Origin: Thalassotalea_E sp964620605
GTDB lineage: Bacteria > Pseudomonadota > Gammaproteobacteria > Enterobacterales > Alteromonadaceae
Direction of reading: 5' to 3'
Assembly: GCA_964620605.1 (NCBI GenBank)
Contig: CAZUHQ010000007.1
Location: 11,482-75,481, forward strand
DNA length: 64,000 nucleotides
In this document: in pieces, positions 52,283 to 61,333 of the stretch
How the letters are laid out: every line of letters begins with the position of its first letter
Numbering within the stretch: position 1 is the stretch's first letter
Notes under the pieces: model-generated
Databases searched by the model: none
The model's input: only the letters and a program-made list of their open reading frames with translations
Told to the model about the DNA's origin: nothing
Program-made: the position numbers and the translations under genes

Positions 52283-53752
52283 TTATTTTGCCGGGATGTT
52301 CGCCAGTACCGCCACTAATAATTGCCAGTATTGCGCCACAGTGTTGACCTCAACCTTTTCATCCGGCGAGTGTGGAAACTTAATGGTTGGGCCAATTGAG
52401 ACCATGTCCCAGTTTGGGTAGGCGGTTTTAAACAGGCCGCATTCCAGACCTGCGTGAATCACCATGATGTCTGGCACTTTATCAAATAATTTGACATAGG
52501 TATCGCGCACTAATTGCATAATGGCGGAGTCGGTATCTGGTTTCCAGCCAGGATAAGCACCGGTAAAAATCATGTCTGCACCGGCCAGGGTAAACACGGA
52601 ATCAACCATGGTTTGCAGTTCATCACGGCCGTCATCATGCAGGCTGCGAATAAGCGTCATGGCTTCAAAACGCTTGCCTTTGGTTCTTAGTACGCCCAGG
52701 TTTAACGAGCTTTCTACTATGCCTTCAATATCATCGCTCATGCGAATGACACCGTTAGGGCAGGCATTGAGTGCGCGCAAAATGTTGTTTTGGCAAGACT
52801 TGCTCCAGCATCGTTCAAAGTCTTCCGGCGAGATCAGTAGCATCTCAATATTGGGCTCGACCGATTTCAAATTCTCTTTGATGGTGGCTAGGTAATTTGC
52901 CAAGTCTTGCTTTAATTCCTCGATTTGCGCCTTGGCAATGACAAAGCTGGCATCCGCTTCCCGTGGAATAGCGTTACGTAAACTGCCGCCGTTAAGTTCG
53001 GTCAGTTGCAGATGATATTTTTCACTCATTAGCAGTAAAAAACGTACCAGTAATTTACAGGCATTGGCGCGGCCGGTATGAATATCAACGCCGGAATGGC
53101 CGCCTTTTAGCCCAGAAATCGACAGGTTAAACGCTTGATAATCGGTTGGTACCGGTTCAAACTCTAGGTTAAATCTGGCATTGCCGTCGATACCTCCGGC
53201 GCAGCCCATATAAACTTCACCTTCTTGCTCGGAATCGGTATTAATTAAGATTTCACCCTTTAACCACTCAGGTTGCAGGCCAAAAGCCCCGGTCATGCCA
53301 GCTTCTTCATCAACGGTTAATAAGACCTCGATTGGCCCATGTTCAATATCATCACTGGCCAGTACCGCCAGTGCTGATGCCAGACCTATGCCATTATCTG
53401 CGCCAAGCGTAGTACCATCGGCGGTAACCCAGGGGCTGTTGTTTTCTTCGATGATCAACGGGGTAATGGGGTCGGTTAAAAAATCATGATCATTGTCAGA
53501 GTTTTTCTGCGGCACCATGTCCATATGGGCTTGTAAGATCACGCCTTTTCTATTTTCCATGCCGGGCGTTGCCGGTTTTGACAACAGCAAATTACCTACG
53601 GCATCTTCTTTAACTTCTAAGCCAAGTTTGATGGCCCATGACTGGATCCAGGCGGAGATTTTTTGTTCATGCTTTGACGGGTGCGGGATCGAACAAACTT
53701 GCTCGAAAAGTTGCCAAAGTGTCTGTGGTTGTAAGTGTGAAATGCTACTCAC
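52283..53752 (-). CDS. pepD: Aminoacyl-histidine dipeptidase PepD
   Basis: This 489-residue cytosolic M20 metallopeptidase cleaves Xaa-His and other dipeptides. Zinc ligands are visible in QAHMDMVPQK, LGADNGIGLA and DEEAGMTGAFG, and the last part holds HAGLECGLFK. The start is GTG 53752, with a GAGGA ribosome site six bases upstream, and the N-terminus LQPQTLWQLFEQVCSIPHPS fits the family. Length is normal. It is a single gene. Confidence 0.95.
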   Translation of the reverse strand: MSSISHLQPQTLWQLFEQVCSIPHPSKHEQKISAWIQSWAIKLGLEVKEDAVGNLLLSKPATPGMENRKGVILQAHMDMVPQKNSDNDHDFLTDPITPLIIEENNSPWVTADGTTLGADNGIGLASALAVLASDDIEHGPIEVLLTVDEEAGMTGAFGLQPEWLKGEILINTDSEQEGEVYMGCAGGIDGNARFNLEFEPVPTDYQAFNLSISGLKGGHSGVDIHTGRANACKLLVRFLLLMSEKYHLQLTELNGGSLRNAIPREADASFVIAKAQIEELKQDLANYLATIKENLKSVEPNIEMLLISPEDFERCWSKSCQNNILRALNACPNGVIRMSDDIEGIVESSLNLGVLRTKGKRFEAMTLIRSLHDDGRDELQTMVDSVFTLAGADMIFTGAYPGWKPDTDSAIMQLVRDTYVKLFDKVPDIMVIHAGLECGLFKTAYPNWDMVSIGPTIKFPHSPDEKVEVNTVAQYWQLLVAVLANIPAK

Positions 53753-53820
53753 GAGGTTTCCTCATTTGTGTTGTTTGTTATCAACTTTGCTATTATTTTT
53801 ATTCTGTTGATGATTAAAAT

Positions 53821-53845
53821 AAACGCCAGCAAAGCCAGCGTTTTT
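53821..53845 (-). terminator. Weak terminator between slmA and pepD
   Basis: AAACGC/GCGTTT close an imperfect hairpin with a direct repeat GCCAGC inside and a T-rich stretch beyond it. It sits 24 bp behind the slmA stop. Confidence 0.45.
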
Positions 53846-53868
53846 AAGTGTTTATCAAGAGTGTTTAG

Positions 53869-54453
53869 CTATTTGCTAGCCATTAAAAATTGCCACTGTT
53901 CGTTAAAGTTTTCACTGGGCTTTTTATCAAAACCGGAACGAACATAGGCGGCAATTTTACCTTCGGCAAACGCTACTAAGATATTGGCTAATGCTAGCTC
54001 GTTAATATCAAAGCCTTTACCTTCACGCAATTTACGCTCTCTTAGAATTTGTTTAAATTGAGATTCCAATTTTTCAAAAAATTGATTAACCCGGGCTCGC
54101 AGACGTTCATTTTCACCCATTAAGGCGTCACCGGTGAGGATGCGACACATGCCAGGATTTCGCTCGGCAAATATCAGCAAGACATGCAATACATGATGAC
54201 AACGTACCAGGGCTTCTTTGTGATCGGTAAGGATCAGGTTAACGCGAGAAAAGATAGATTCTTCAATAAATTCGATCAAACCTTCAAACATTCGCGCTTT
54301 TGACGGAAAATGGCGATACAGAGCGGCTTCAGAAACACCAACCTCTGAGGCCAACTTAGCCGTGGTGATACGCTGCCCAGGGCTGGTTTGTAACATTAAT
54401 GCCAAGCATTCTAAAATTTGCTGTTTGCGGTTGGGTTTTTGGTTAACCGACAT
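53869..54453 (-). CDS. slmA: Nucleoid occlusion factor SlmA
   Basis: This 194-residue TetR-fold protein blocks FtsZ assembly over the chromosome. It begins MSVNQKPNRKQQILECLALMLQ and has the HTH segment ITTAKLASEVGVSEAALYRHFPSKARMFEGLI, both characteristic of SlmA rather than other TetR proteins. It lies 64 bp behind coaBC on the same strand. In most relatives a dut gene separates the two, and here it is absent. Confidence 0.95.
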   Translation of the reverse strand: MSVNQKPNRKQQILECLALMLQTSPGQRITTAKLASEVGVSEAALYRHFPSKARMFEGLIEFIEESIFSRVNLILTDHKEALVRCHHVLHVLLIFAERNPGMCRILTGDALMGENERLRARVNQFFEKLESQFKQILRERKLREGKGFDINELALANILVAFAEGKIAAYVRSGFDKKPSENFNEQWQFLMASK

Positions 54454-54517
54454 AGAAATAGTACTCTTGTTATTAGAATTTTTGTCTTTAAGTCAAATTG
54501 TATCTTGAAGCTGTGAT

Positions 54518-55717
54518 TCAATCCAGTTGCTTAGCGATCAGCGCCACTAACGCTTGTGCCACTTTTTCTTTACTGGTAAGTGGGATGTCAAATTTTTCTT
54601 TGTTGGAGAACACAGTAAGTGCATTGCTATCGCTGTTAAATCCTTGGCCTTGTTTACTGACATCGTTTGCGGCGATTAAATCTAAATTTTTTCGCTTAAG
54701 CTTAGTTTTTGCATATTGTTCAACATCCTGAGTTTCGGCGGCAAAACCTACGGTAAATGGCTTATCGGCAAGCTTAGCGACATCGGTGACGATATCCGGG
54801 TTTTTTACTAAATCAATTTGCATTTGCTGATTATTTTCAGTTTTTTTGATTTTATGCTCGGCAACTTGTGCGACTTTATAATCAGCGACCGCCGCGCAGG
54901 CGATAAATACCTTTGCAGCAGGAGCAAGCTCCAGTGCCTGTAGATGCATTTGTTCGGCGCTTTCAACATCAATGCGTTTAACATTGCTCGGTGTGCTGAG
55001 CTGTACCGGGCCTGAAATTAAGCTGACTTTAGCTCCAGCCTGCTGTGCGGCCTGGGCAATGGCATAGCCCATTTTGCCTGAACTGTGGTTAGAAATGTAA
55101 CGTACTGGATCTATCGCTTCTCGCGTTGGCCCTGCGGTGATCACCCAATGCTGCCCTGATAAAGTTTTAGCCTGATAAAAATCGCAAAGATGCTTAACCA
55201 GAGCTGGTACTTCCAGCATTCGGCCATAGCCGACATCACCACAAGCCTGCTCGCCCTGTGCCGGTCCCCAAATATTGATATGCCTTTTTGTTAATGTCGC
55301 AATATTCTCCTGTGTTGCAGTAGCATGCCACATTTGCTGGTTCATCGCGGGGGCAATCGCTATCGGCGCTGCAGTTGCCAGCACTAAGGTCGATAGTAAA
55401 TCCCCAGCAAAGCCATGGGTGATTTTCGCAATAGTATTAGCGCTTGCTGGTGCAATTAACACTAAATCTGCCCATTTCGCTAATTCTATATGACCCATCG
55501 CCAGTTCTGCTTCGGTGTCCAGTAGATTGTCTGATACTGCGTTACCAGAAACCGCTTGTAAGGTAAGCGGAGTAATAAAGGCTTTTGCTCCTTCGGTCAT
55601 TACGACTCGGATATTGGCTCCCTGATCTTTTAATCGGCGTACTAACTCAGGAATTTTATAGGCGGCAATACCGCCGGTAATGCCAATAACAATATTTTTT
55701 CCCTGGAGAATTTGCAT
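54518..55717 (-). CDS. coaBC: Bifunctional phosphopantothenoylcysteine decarboxylase/phosphopantothenate-cysteine ligase
   Basis: This 399-residue enzyme performs two steps of coenzyme A synthesis. The N-terminal flavin-binding CoaC part shows GITGGIAAYK, the PAMNQQMW substrate clamp and catalytic Cys in ACGDVGYGRM. The C-terminal CoaB part shows GPTREAIDPVRYISNHSSGKMGYA and the lysine motif HKIKK. It faces radC with a two-base gap between the coaBC start and the open radC frame (89 bp to the chosen radC start), so the two share a divergent promoter region. Confidence 0.96.
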   Translation of the reverse strand: MQILQGKNIVIGITGGIAAYKIPELVRRLKDQGANIRVVMTEGAKAFITPLTLQAVSGNAVSDNLLDTEAELAMGHIELAKWADLVLIAPASANTIAKITHGFAGDLLSTLVLATAAPIAIAPAMNQQMWHATATQENIATLTKRHINIWGPAQGEQACGDVGYGRMLEVPALVKHLCDFYQAKTLSGQHWVITAGPTREAIDPVRYISNHSSGKMGYAIAQAAQQAGAKVSLISGPVQLSTPSNVKRIDVESAEQMHLQALELAPAAKVFIACAAVADYKVAQVAEHKIKKTENNQQMQIDLVKNPDIVTDVAKLADKPFTVGFAAETQDVEQYAKTKLKRKNLDLIAANDVSKQGQGFNSDSNALTVFSNKEKFDIPLTSKEKVAQALVALIAKQLD

Positions 55718-55806
55718 AAGTGGTTAGTCTTACTAATCTAAATTTTATAGGGCATACCATAGCATTTTTAGGGATTGAAGAAAATTATCATTGCAAGGAA
55801 GAAGTT

Positions 55807-56478
55807 ATGTTGAAAGATTGGCCGGATGCGGAAAAACCAAGAGAAAAGTTGTTAACCATGGGAGCCGTGAGTTTATCTGATGCTGAGTTGTTGGCGATTT
55901 TTTTAAGAACCGGTATCAAGGGGTGTGATGTCGTAGAATTGGCTCGCCGATTGTTAAATAGCTTTGGTTCTATCGCTGCTATTTACAATGCCAGTGAACA
56001 GGAGTTTTGTCAGATGCCGGGCTTAGGGACTGCTAAATATGTCCAATTACAAGCCTGTCTGGAAATGACCAAGCGTTATTTACAGGAAGAGTTAATTTCA
56101 GGGCAAGGCCTAACTTCGTCAAGTGACAGTAAGAAGTTTCTAATCGGTCAGTTAAAAAGTGAAAACAATGAAGTGTTTGCGATACTATTTTTGGATAGTC
56201 AGCATCAGGTAGTGCGTTTTGAAAAGCTATTTAATGGTACTTTAAATGCCTCAACCGTTTATCCTCGGGTAGTAGTTGAAAAAGCGATTTATTATCAGGC
56301 AGGCGCGGTAATTCTCGCCCATAATCATCCATCGGGTGTTGCTGAAGCCAGCATCGCGGATAGAAATATCACTCAGCGGCTGCAACAGGCCTTGGCTCTG
56401 ATCGATGTCAAAGTGCTAGATCATATGATTATTGCTGGGCACCAGTGTTATTCTTTTGCTGAACATGGTTTGATTTAG
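55807..56478 (+). CDS. radC: RadC-family JAB/MPN protein
   Basis: This 223-residue protein has an N-terminal helix-hairpin-helix region (about residues 20-85, FCQMPGLGTAKYVQLQA) and a C-terminal RadC/MPN domain with the metalloprotease-like motif HNHPSG followed by an Asp (ASIADRN). The start is ATG 55807, since AAGGA precedes it and the protein then begins MLKDWPDAEKPREKLL as in the family. Frames upstream to 55720 run into the coaBC promoter. The molecular role is still unclear despite the name, and the original repair link is not well supported. Confidence 0.93.
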   Translation: MLKDWPDAEKPREKLLTMGAVSLSDAELLAIFLRTGIKGCDVVELARRLLNSFGSIAAIYNASEQEFCQMPGLGTAKYVQLQACLEMTKRYLQEELISGQGLTSSSDSKKFLIGQLKSENNEVFAILFLDSQHQVVRFEKLFNGTLNASTVYPRVVVEKAIYYQAGAVILAHNHPSGVAEASIADRNITQRLQQALALIDVKVLDHMIIAGHQCYSFAEHGLI

Positions 56479-56556
56479 TGCTTATTAAATAAACAAAATC
56501 TTGCAACTGGGCAAAATGACGGTTAGCTTTAATGATAGAGATGATTGGAGGTTGAC

Positions 56557-56862
56557 ATGGTTGATGATAATCAAGAAAGCGCTGAACGCAGACAATCTTT
56601 TCGCTTGGATATGGAAAAGGAGCTGGTGGACATTCTATGGTCAGGAGATAAAGGTCAGCAAGTGAAAAAGAAAATCGTCTGTGTTGATTTCTCAAAAGGC
56701 GGCCTACGGCTCGATTGTGATCAGGAAATTCCGGTTAATACCGAGGTGACAGTAGTATTTCAGGCAGCAGCACCACAAAGTCAGCAATTAGCCGGGCGAG
56801 TGATCCGTTGTCTTCAGCAGGATAATGGCTGGTATGAGATCGCCTTGAGGCTGGCGGATTAA
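56557..56862 (+). CDS. PilZ-domain protein
   Basis: This 101-residue protein begins after a perfect GGAGG five bases before ATG 56557. The N-terminal ERRQSFRLDMEKELV supplies the R-x3-R-type c-di-GMP motif (ERRQSFR) and CVDFSKGGLRLDCD supplies the D-x-S-x-x-G-motif, so c-di-GMP binding is likely. It has no other domain. It stands between radC and the ParA gene and may link c-di-GMP levels with something encoded nearby. Confidence 0.85.
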   Translation: MVDDNQESAERRQSFRLDMEKELVDILWSGDKGQQVKKKIVCVDFSKGGLRLDCDQEIPVNTEVTVVFQAAAPQSQQLAGRVIRCLQQDNGWYEIALRLAD

Positions 56863-56935
56863 AGGTTGACTAAGGTTTTTTAGACTATAATTAAGTACCC
56901 TTGCATTAATTAAGGTAGTAGAAGGAATTAGCAAT

Positions 56936-57604
56936 ATGATGATTTTAGTTGGTGGCGAAAAAGGTGGCAGTGGTAAAAGTTGCCTTGCGCAGAATTTAGC
57001 TGTGTATTTTGCGCGTGATAAACAGGCCATAGTATTAATGGTTGATTGTGATCCTCAACGCACCACTTCAGACTGGATCCAGGCGCGTAATGCCGATCCT
57101 TCATTACCGGCAATTAATTGTATTCAACTCTATGGAAAAATACGCAATGACCTGTTGAGCCTAAAGCAGCATTATGACTATGTAATCGTTGATTGTGGTG
57201 GCCAGGACAATCTAGCGTTGCGTGCGGCGATGTCAGTGGCCGAGCATGTTATTATCCCGCTTCGACCTAAACGTCGTGATTTAAAAACCGTGCCGCATAT
57301 GGAAGATATGCTCAGTACCTGTAAAATGGTTAACCCAAAAATGTTAGCGTCTTTCGTTATCACCCAATGTCCTTCTTTGCCGAATCAGGCAAATCGTATT
57401 TTGGAAGCAAAAGAAGTGTGCAGTTCTTATGGCATTAATGTGCTAAACGCTGTCACTTATAATCGAAATGTTTATGATGACAGTGAAGAGCAAGGTTCAT
57501 CGGTATTGGAAATCGATCCCGATGGCAAGGCAGCGGAAGAAATGAAAGCGATCGCTGAAGAATTACTAGCAATGGAGCCGGACAACTCACATGAGTTTAA
57601 CTGA
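56936..57604 (+). CDS. ParA/ParF-type Walker ATPase
   Basis: This 222-residue protein has a deviant Walker A motif GGEKGGSGKS, switch-type VDCDPQRTTSDW and Walker B VIVDCGGQD. It lacks an N-terminal HTH, which places it with the short ParA proteins (ParF, MipZ and carboxysome/chemotaxis ParA types). The stop overlaps the start of a basic RHH protein by 14 bp, so they are translationally coupled in the manner of parF-parG. A TATAAT at 56886 suggests its own promoter. It lies inside the radC-rpmB neighbourhood, which usually has no ParA. Confidence 0.88.
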   Translation: MMILVGGEKGGSGKSCLAQNLAVYFARDKQAIVLMVDCDPQRTTSDWIQARNADPSLPAINCIQLYGKIRNDLLSLKQHYDYVIVDCGGQDNLALRAAMSVAEHVIIPLRPKRRDLKTVPHMEDMLSTCKMVNPKMLASFVITQCPSLPNQANRILEAKEVCSSYGINVLNAVTYNRNVYDDSEEQGSSVLEIDPDGKAAEEMKAIAEELLAMEPDNSHEFN

Positions 57605-57986
57605 TTTAAAGAAAAACAAGGACGATAAGAAAAAGAAAAAGGCATTTACCGTAGATGAATTTATCGCTGACGCCGAAAATTATGCCAAAGGGGCACCTGA
57701 ACTCGTCAGCAAGGGTAAAAGCCAGCCGGTTGACCTGGCGCAGGCGTTGGCGGCTGCTAAGCAGTTTGAAGTTAAACGCCAGGCTGAACGCAGAAGAACA
57801 AAATCCGACAAGCCGTTTCGACATGCGACTTTCACCTTGAGTGAAGAAGCGATTGCTCAACTACAGGAACTCGCGAAAGACAGTCAGTTAGCGAAATCTC
57901 ACATTATTCGTATCTTAATTAATGAACTCTGTAGCAAGGAGCAGCAGGAAAAATTAACTAAGCTATTAGCTTCTAATGTAGACTAA
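57591..57986 (+). CDS. Basic RHH-type partner of the ParA protein (ParG-like)
   Basis: This 131-residue protein has a Lys-rich, probably disordered N-terminus (DLKKNKDDKKKKK), a helical middle and a C-terminal segment FRHATFTLSEEAIAQLQELAKDSQLAKSHIIRILINEL. That segment fits the beta-alpha-alpha ribbon-helix-helix fold. This arrangement of a flexible tail followed by RHH is that of ParG, the centromere-binding partner of ParF. It overlaps the ParA gene by 14 bp. Centromere binding is inferred, and no iteron array is visible in the surrounding bases. Confidence 0.75.
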   Translation: MSLTDLKKNKDDKKKKKAFTVDEFIADAENYAKGAPELVSKGKSQPVDLAQALAAAKQFEVKRQAERRRTKSDKPFRHATFTLSEEAIAQLQELAKDSQLAKSHIIRILINELCSKEQQEKLTKLLASNVD

Positions 57987-58151
57987 ATTTGATTGATTTA
58001 ACCGCGTTAAGGGTGAAAATTCACCAGGCTAAGTTTGATTAGTAATGAAATTTAAGCTTAGTTTTATATCGCAATCATTTGAATTTAAAAGTAATTTTTG
58101 TTTTTAGTAAGAGAATTTAGATAAAAGCTAGCTTTCGTTTTTCACTTTCAC

Positions 58152-58157
58152 TATAAT
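58152..58157 (+). promoter_or_regulatory. -10 element of the rpmB-rpmG operon
   Basis: A perfect TATAAT lies 81 bp before the rpmB start. The -35 is poor. The leader contains a GC-rich hairpin-prone patch near 58174-58215, which may be involved in ribosomal-protein autoregulation. Confidence 0.45.
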
Positions 58158-58237
58158 ATGCCACCTTTTTCAGGATCCCGGGGCGACGGTCTTGGGGAAA
58201 TATAGCTCGAGCTGAAATTAATTTTGGAGTGACTCAC

Positions 58238-58474
58238 ATGTCTAAAGTTTGCCAAGTAACAGGCAAAAAGCCAGTCGTAGGGAACAACCGTTCTCACGCA
58301 AGAAACGCAACTCGTCGTCGTTTCTTACCTAATCTTCAGTCTCACCGTTTTTGGGTAGAGAGTGAAAACCGTTTCGTGAAATTACGTTTAACTCCGAAAG
58401 GAATGCGTATTATCGATAAGAAAGGTATTGATGCAGTATTAGCTGACATTCGTGCCCGTGGCGAAAAAGTTTAA
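58238..58474 (+). CDS. rpmB: 50S ribosomal protein L28
   Basis: The 78-residue protein starts at ATG 58238 (MSKVCQVTGKKPVVGNNRSH), with GGAG twelve to nine bases before it. The GTG at 58229 is not needed. The sequence is highly conserved and basic. It is followed 20 bp later by rpmG, the usual pair. Confidence 0.98.
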   Translation: MSKVCQVTGKKPVVGNNRSHARNATRRRFLPNLQSHRFWVESENRFVKLRLTPKGMRIIDKKGIDAVLADIRARGEKV

Positions 58475-58494
58475 GGACTTTTAAGGAGTTAATC

Positions 58495-58650
58495 ATGCGC
58501 GATAAAATTCGTTTAGTTTCTAGTGCAGGTACAGGTCATTTTTATACTACTGACAAGAATAAAAAGACAATGCCAGAGAAAATGGAAATCAAAAAGTTTG
58601 ATCCAAAAGCTCGCAAGCACGTAATTTATAAAGAAGCGAAAATTAAATAA
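58495..58650 (+). CDS. rpmG: 50S ribosomal protein L33
   Basis: This 51-residue protein (MRDKIRLVSSAGTGHFYTTD...) ends HVIYKEAKIK and has the family-typical KKFDPKARKH. An AAGGAG ribosome site lies before ATG 58495. It has no zinc-binding cysteines, so it is the C-minus form. It is co-transcribed with rpmB. Confidence 0.97.
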   Translation: MRDKIRLVSSAGTGHFYTTDKNKKTMPEKMEIKKFDPKARKHVIYKEAKIK

Positions 58651-58670
58651 TTTAGCTTACAAAAATTAAA

Positions 58671-58695
58671 AACCCAGCATTTGCTGGGTTTTTTT
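58671..58695 (+). terminator. Terminator of rpmB-rpmG
   Basis: AACCCAGC/GCTGGGTT with a four-base loop is followed by seven T. Confidence 0.95.
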
Positions 58696-58767
58696 ATACC
58701 TGATGAAAGACAAACAAAAATGCCATCGAAACATTGATGGCATTTTTACGGGAATTTTGTGGAGAAC

Positions 58768-59058
58768 TTAAGGGCGAATAGTAATTTCAGGAGAAGTGTT
58801 TATCTCACCCTCATCTGAAATGGTGGCGATATTATCGTCACATGATAATACTGCCATGCTACCGGCCTTACTGCCTCTGATAAACATTAAGTCATAGCCA
58901 AATTGTGTTAAGCTACTGGCGGCAAATTTTTGTGCTAATGAGAGTTTATCCCATAATACTGAATGCTCCGGATTATAATGTCTTCTTTCCAATAGCACTT
59001 CGCGTTCTAATACTGCTTGCACATTTTCCCCTGAATTTAAGGTTCTTATTAATCTCAC
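58768..59058 (-). CDS. Small conserved-type hypothetical protein
   Basis: This 96-residue protein starts at a GTG (59058). It is mostly helical in the first 60 residues (TLNSGENVQAVLEREVLLERRHY, LWDKLSLAQKFAASSLTQFGYDL) and turns to beta-like segments after that. The NSGENVQAVLERE start and LAQKFAASSL segment look conserved in relatives, but I know no function. The good coding pattern and the length make it a likely real gene. It is divergent from tesB. Confidence 0.7.
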   Translation of the reverse strand: MRLIRTLNSGENVQAVLEREVLLERRHYNPEHSVLWDKLSLAQKFAASSLTQFGYDLMFIRGSKAGSMAVLSCDDNIATISDEGEINTSPEITIRP

Positions 59059-59198
59059 TGGACATTATCTTAATTTGTTTATTAATTCAACAAAAATGAA
59101 CAGGATTAGCCGATTAATCATACTGGTACAATCAGTCGCTTTTGGTTTTTACTGAACACGGATATAATAAAAAAAATTTTTGTCGATAGAGTGATTGT

Positions 59199-60056
59199 AT
59201 GAGCCAGGTACTGGATGACTTATTAGCCTTATTAACATTGGAAAAAATTGAGCAGGGGTTGTTTCGCGGACAAAGTCAGGATTTAGGTTTTAAGGCTCTG
59301 TTTGGTGGTCAGGTCATGGGACAGGCGCTATCGGCAGCCCAGGAAACTGTGGATTCATCCCGTCATATCCATTCTTTACATTCTTATTTTTTACGTCCCG
59401 GTGACGCGCAAAAGCCAGTGGTTTACGATGTAGAAAATATTCGTGACGGTAAAAGCTTTAATACCCGCCGGGTGCAGGCGATTCAAAATGGCCAGGCGAT
59501 TTTTTATATGACGGCATCTTTTCAGCAGGAGGAGCAGGGTTTTGAACATCAGCCCTCTATGCCGCAAGTTGTCGGTCCAGACAAGTTACCTTCGTTTACC
59601 GACTTTATTTTTGATCATCAGGAATTTATTCCGGAAAATGTCCGCGGCAAGTTTTTATCGGAAAAACCGATCGAACTGCGTCCGGTAGAACAATATAACT
59701 GGGTGAAACCGGAGAAAGCACTGCCGCTTTGTCATATGTGGATTAAGGCGAATGGCAGCCTGCCGGACGACCCACGTATCCATAAATATATGCTCGCCTA
59801 CACCTCAGATTTTCATTTTTTACCGACGGCATTGTTTCCACACGGGGTTAGCCACTGGCAGCCTAATTTTCAAATCGCTACTATCGACCATGCGATGTGG
59901 TTCCACCGTCCGTTCCGTTTTGATGACTGGCTATTATATGTTATGGAAAGCCCGACTAGTGTTGGTGGCCGAGGTCTGGTGCGTGGCCAGATTTTTAACC
60001 AACAAGGTGGGCTGGTTGCCACTACCATGCAGGAAGGGGTGATTCGCCAGCGTTAA
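59199..60056 (+). CDS. tesB: Acyl-CoA thioesterase II
   Basis: This 285-residue double-hotdog enzyme hydrolyses medium- and long-chain acyl-CoA. The N-terminal FRGQSQDLGFKALFGGQVMGQAL and HSLHSYFLRPGD motifs and the C-terminal ATIDHAMWFHRPFRFDDWLLY with the catalytic Asp (DHAMWFH region) match TesB. Length is as in E. coli. It is monocistronic. Confidence 0.96.
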   Translation: MSQVLDDLLALLTLEKIEQGLFRGQSQDLGFKALFGGQVMGQALSAAQETVDSSRHIHSLHSYFLRPGDAQKPVVYDVENIRDGKSFNTRRVQAIQNGQAIFYMTASFQQEEQGFEHQPSMPQVVGPDKLPSFTDFIFDHQEFIPENVRGKFLSEKPIELRPVEQYNWVKPEKALPLCHMWIKANGSLPDDPRIHKYMLAYTSDFHFLPTALFPHGVSHWQPNFQIATIDHAMWFHRPFRFDDWLLYVMESPTSVGGRGLVRGQIFNQQGGLVATTMQEGVIRQR

Positions 60057-60085
60057 CCCTTGCTTTATAGCCAATTTGATATAAG

Positions 60086-61324
60086 TTAGCGCTGCCGCCA
60101 GTCGGCACCGCTTGGGTGCTGAAACACCCTTAAGTCAAATAATGGCACCATGGCATATAAGTGGTCGAAAATATCTGCCTGTATGCCTTCATAGTTAACC
60201 CAGTTCTGATCATTACTGAAGAAGTACAGTTCCAGTGGCAAACCGGTAGCAGTGGCGGGTAGTTGCCTGACCATGCAGGTCATCTGCTGGTGTACTTTTT
60301 CGTGCTGATGTAAATAAGCTTCAATATAAGCCCTGAAAGTGCCGATATTGGTCAGCTTTCTTTGGTTGGTAAAATCACCTTCCGCGATGCCATTTGCCTG
60401 GTTATATTCCGATAACTGCTGCTTTTTGCGGGTTAAATAACTGTTAAGTAACTTGATTTGCTCTAAACGCTCAATATCTTCATTTTGGTAAAATCGAATA
60501 CTGCTGATATCCAGAGTCATTGTGCGTTTGATCCTGCGCCCGCCAGAGGCAAACATATCGCGCCAGTTTTTAAAGGAGCCGCTGATCAGGGCATAAGTGG
60601 GTACGGTAGTGACAGTGCGGTCAAAGTTTTGCACTTTTACTGTGTTCAAGCCAATTTCCAGAACATCGCCATCGGCACCATATTGTGGAATTTCAATCCA
60701 GTCACCCGGTGCCAGCATTTTATTTGCCGAGATTTGAATACTGGCAACCAGACCTTTGATAGTGTCTTGAAATACTAATAACAATACTGCTGTTAAGGCA
60801 CCGAGACCGCTGAGTAAATAAATCGGAGATTTATTAAGGACAAAGGAAATGGATAAAATACTGGCGACCAGGTAGACGATCAGTTTGATCACTTGAATGG
60901 TGGCATTTAACGGTAAATAGCGCTTGGTCGCCGATTGTTGGCTGACACTCTTAATCACATTCAATATCGCATCGATAATACGGGCGACTTGAAAGGTTAT
61001 GGCTATTTTGGTGATCACTAGCAAAATATCGAGTATTAGGTTGTCGTTGGCGATAAATTTAGGCGCGAGAAACCATAGCGTAATAAGCGGGATCAGTAGG
61101 GCAATTCGTTGAAATACGTTATGTTCTAGAATAATGTCGTCCCACTGGTTTTGTGAGCGAATCACTAAATTACTGATCACAGAGAGTAGTTTATGCTTGG
61201 TAAAATAATAAGCGATGGAACACACAATAAGGATAACTATCAGGCCGATGATCAAAGATGCTAACGCGAGGTTTTTTTCGGCGACACCATAATTAGCTAA
61301 CCAGGTCGAGATAAGCGTTAACAT
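60086..61324 (-). CDS. ybdG: YbdG-type mechanosensitive channel (MscS family)
   Basis: This 412-residue inner-membrane protein has five membrane helices in residues 1-185 and then the MscS pore and beta domain (LSGLGALTAVLLLVFQDTIKGLVASIQIS, GDWIEIPQYGADGDVLEIGLNTVKV). The C-terminal part (TNIGTFRAYIEAYLHQHEKVHQ, ADIFDHLYAMVPLF) is characteristic of YbdG, a miniconductance channel of E. coli. It is 9 bp behind the acyltransferase gene on the same strand and may be co-transcribed with it. Confidence 0.9.
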   Translation of the reverse strand: MLTLISTWLANYGVAEKNLALASLIIGLIVILIVCSIAYYFTKHKLLSVISNLVIRSQNQWDDIILEHNVFQRIALLIPLITLWFLAPKFIANDNLILDILLVITKIAITFQVARIIDAILNVIKSVSQQSATKRYLPLNATIQVIKLIVYLVASILSISFVLNKSPIYLLSGLGALTAVLLLVFQDTIKGLVASIQISANKMLAPGDWIEIPQYGADGDVLEIGLNTVKVQNFDRTVTTVPTYALISGSFKNWRDMFASGGRRIKRTMTLDISSIRFYQNEDIERLEQIKLLNSYLTRKKQQLSEYNQANGIAEGDFTNQRKLTNIGTFRAYIEAYLHQHEKVHQQMTCMVRQLPATATGLPLELYFFSNDQNWVNYEGIQADIFDHLYAMVPLFDLRVFQHPSGADWRQR

Positions 61325-61333
61325 AGCAATTCC

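Noticed and set aside
56866..56891. Full sigma-70 promoter before the ParA gene
   Set aside because: TTGACT and TATAAT are present but only 14 bp apart, too short for a normal promoter, so I mention only the -10.
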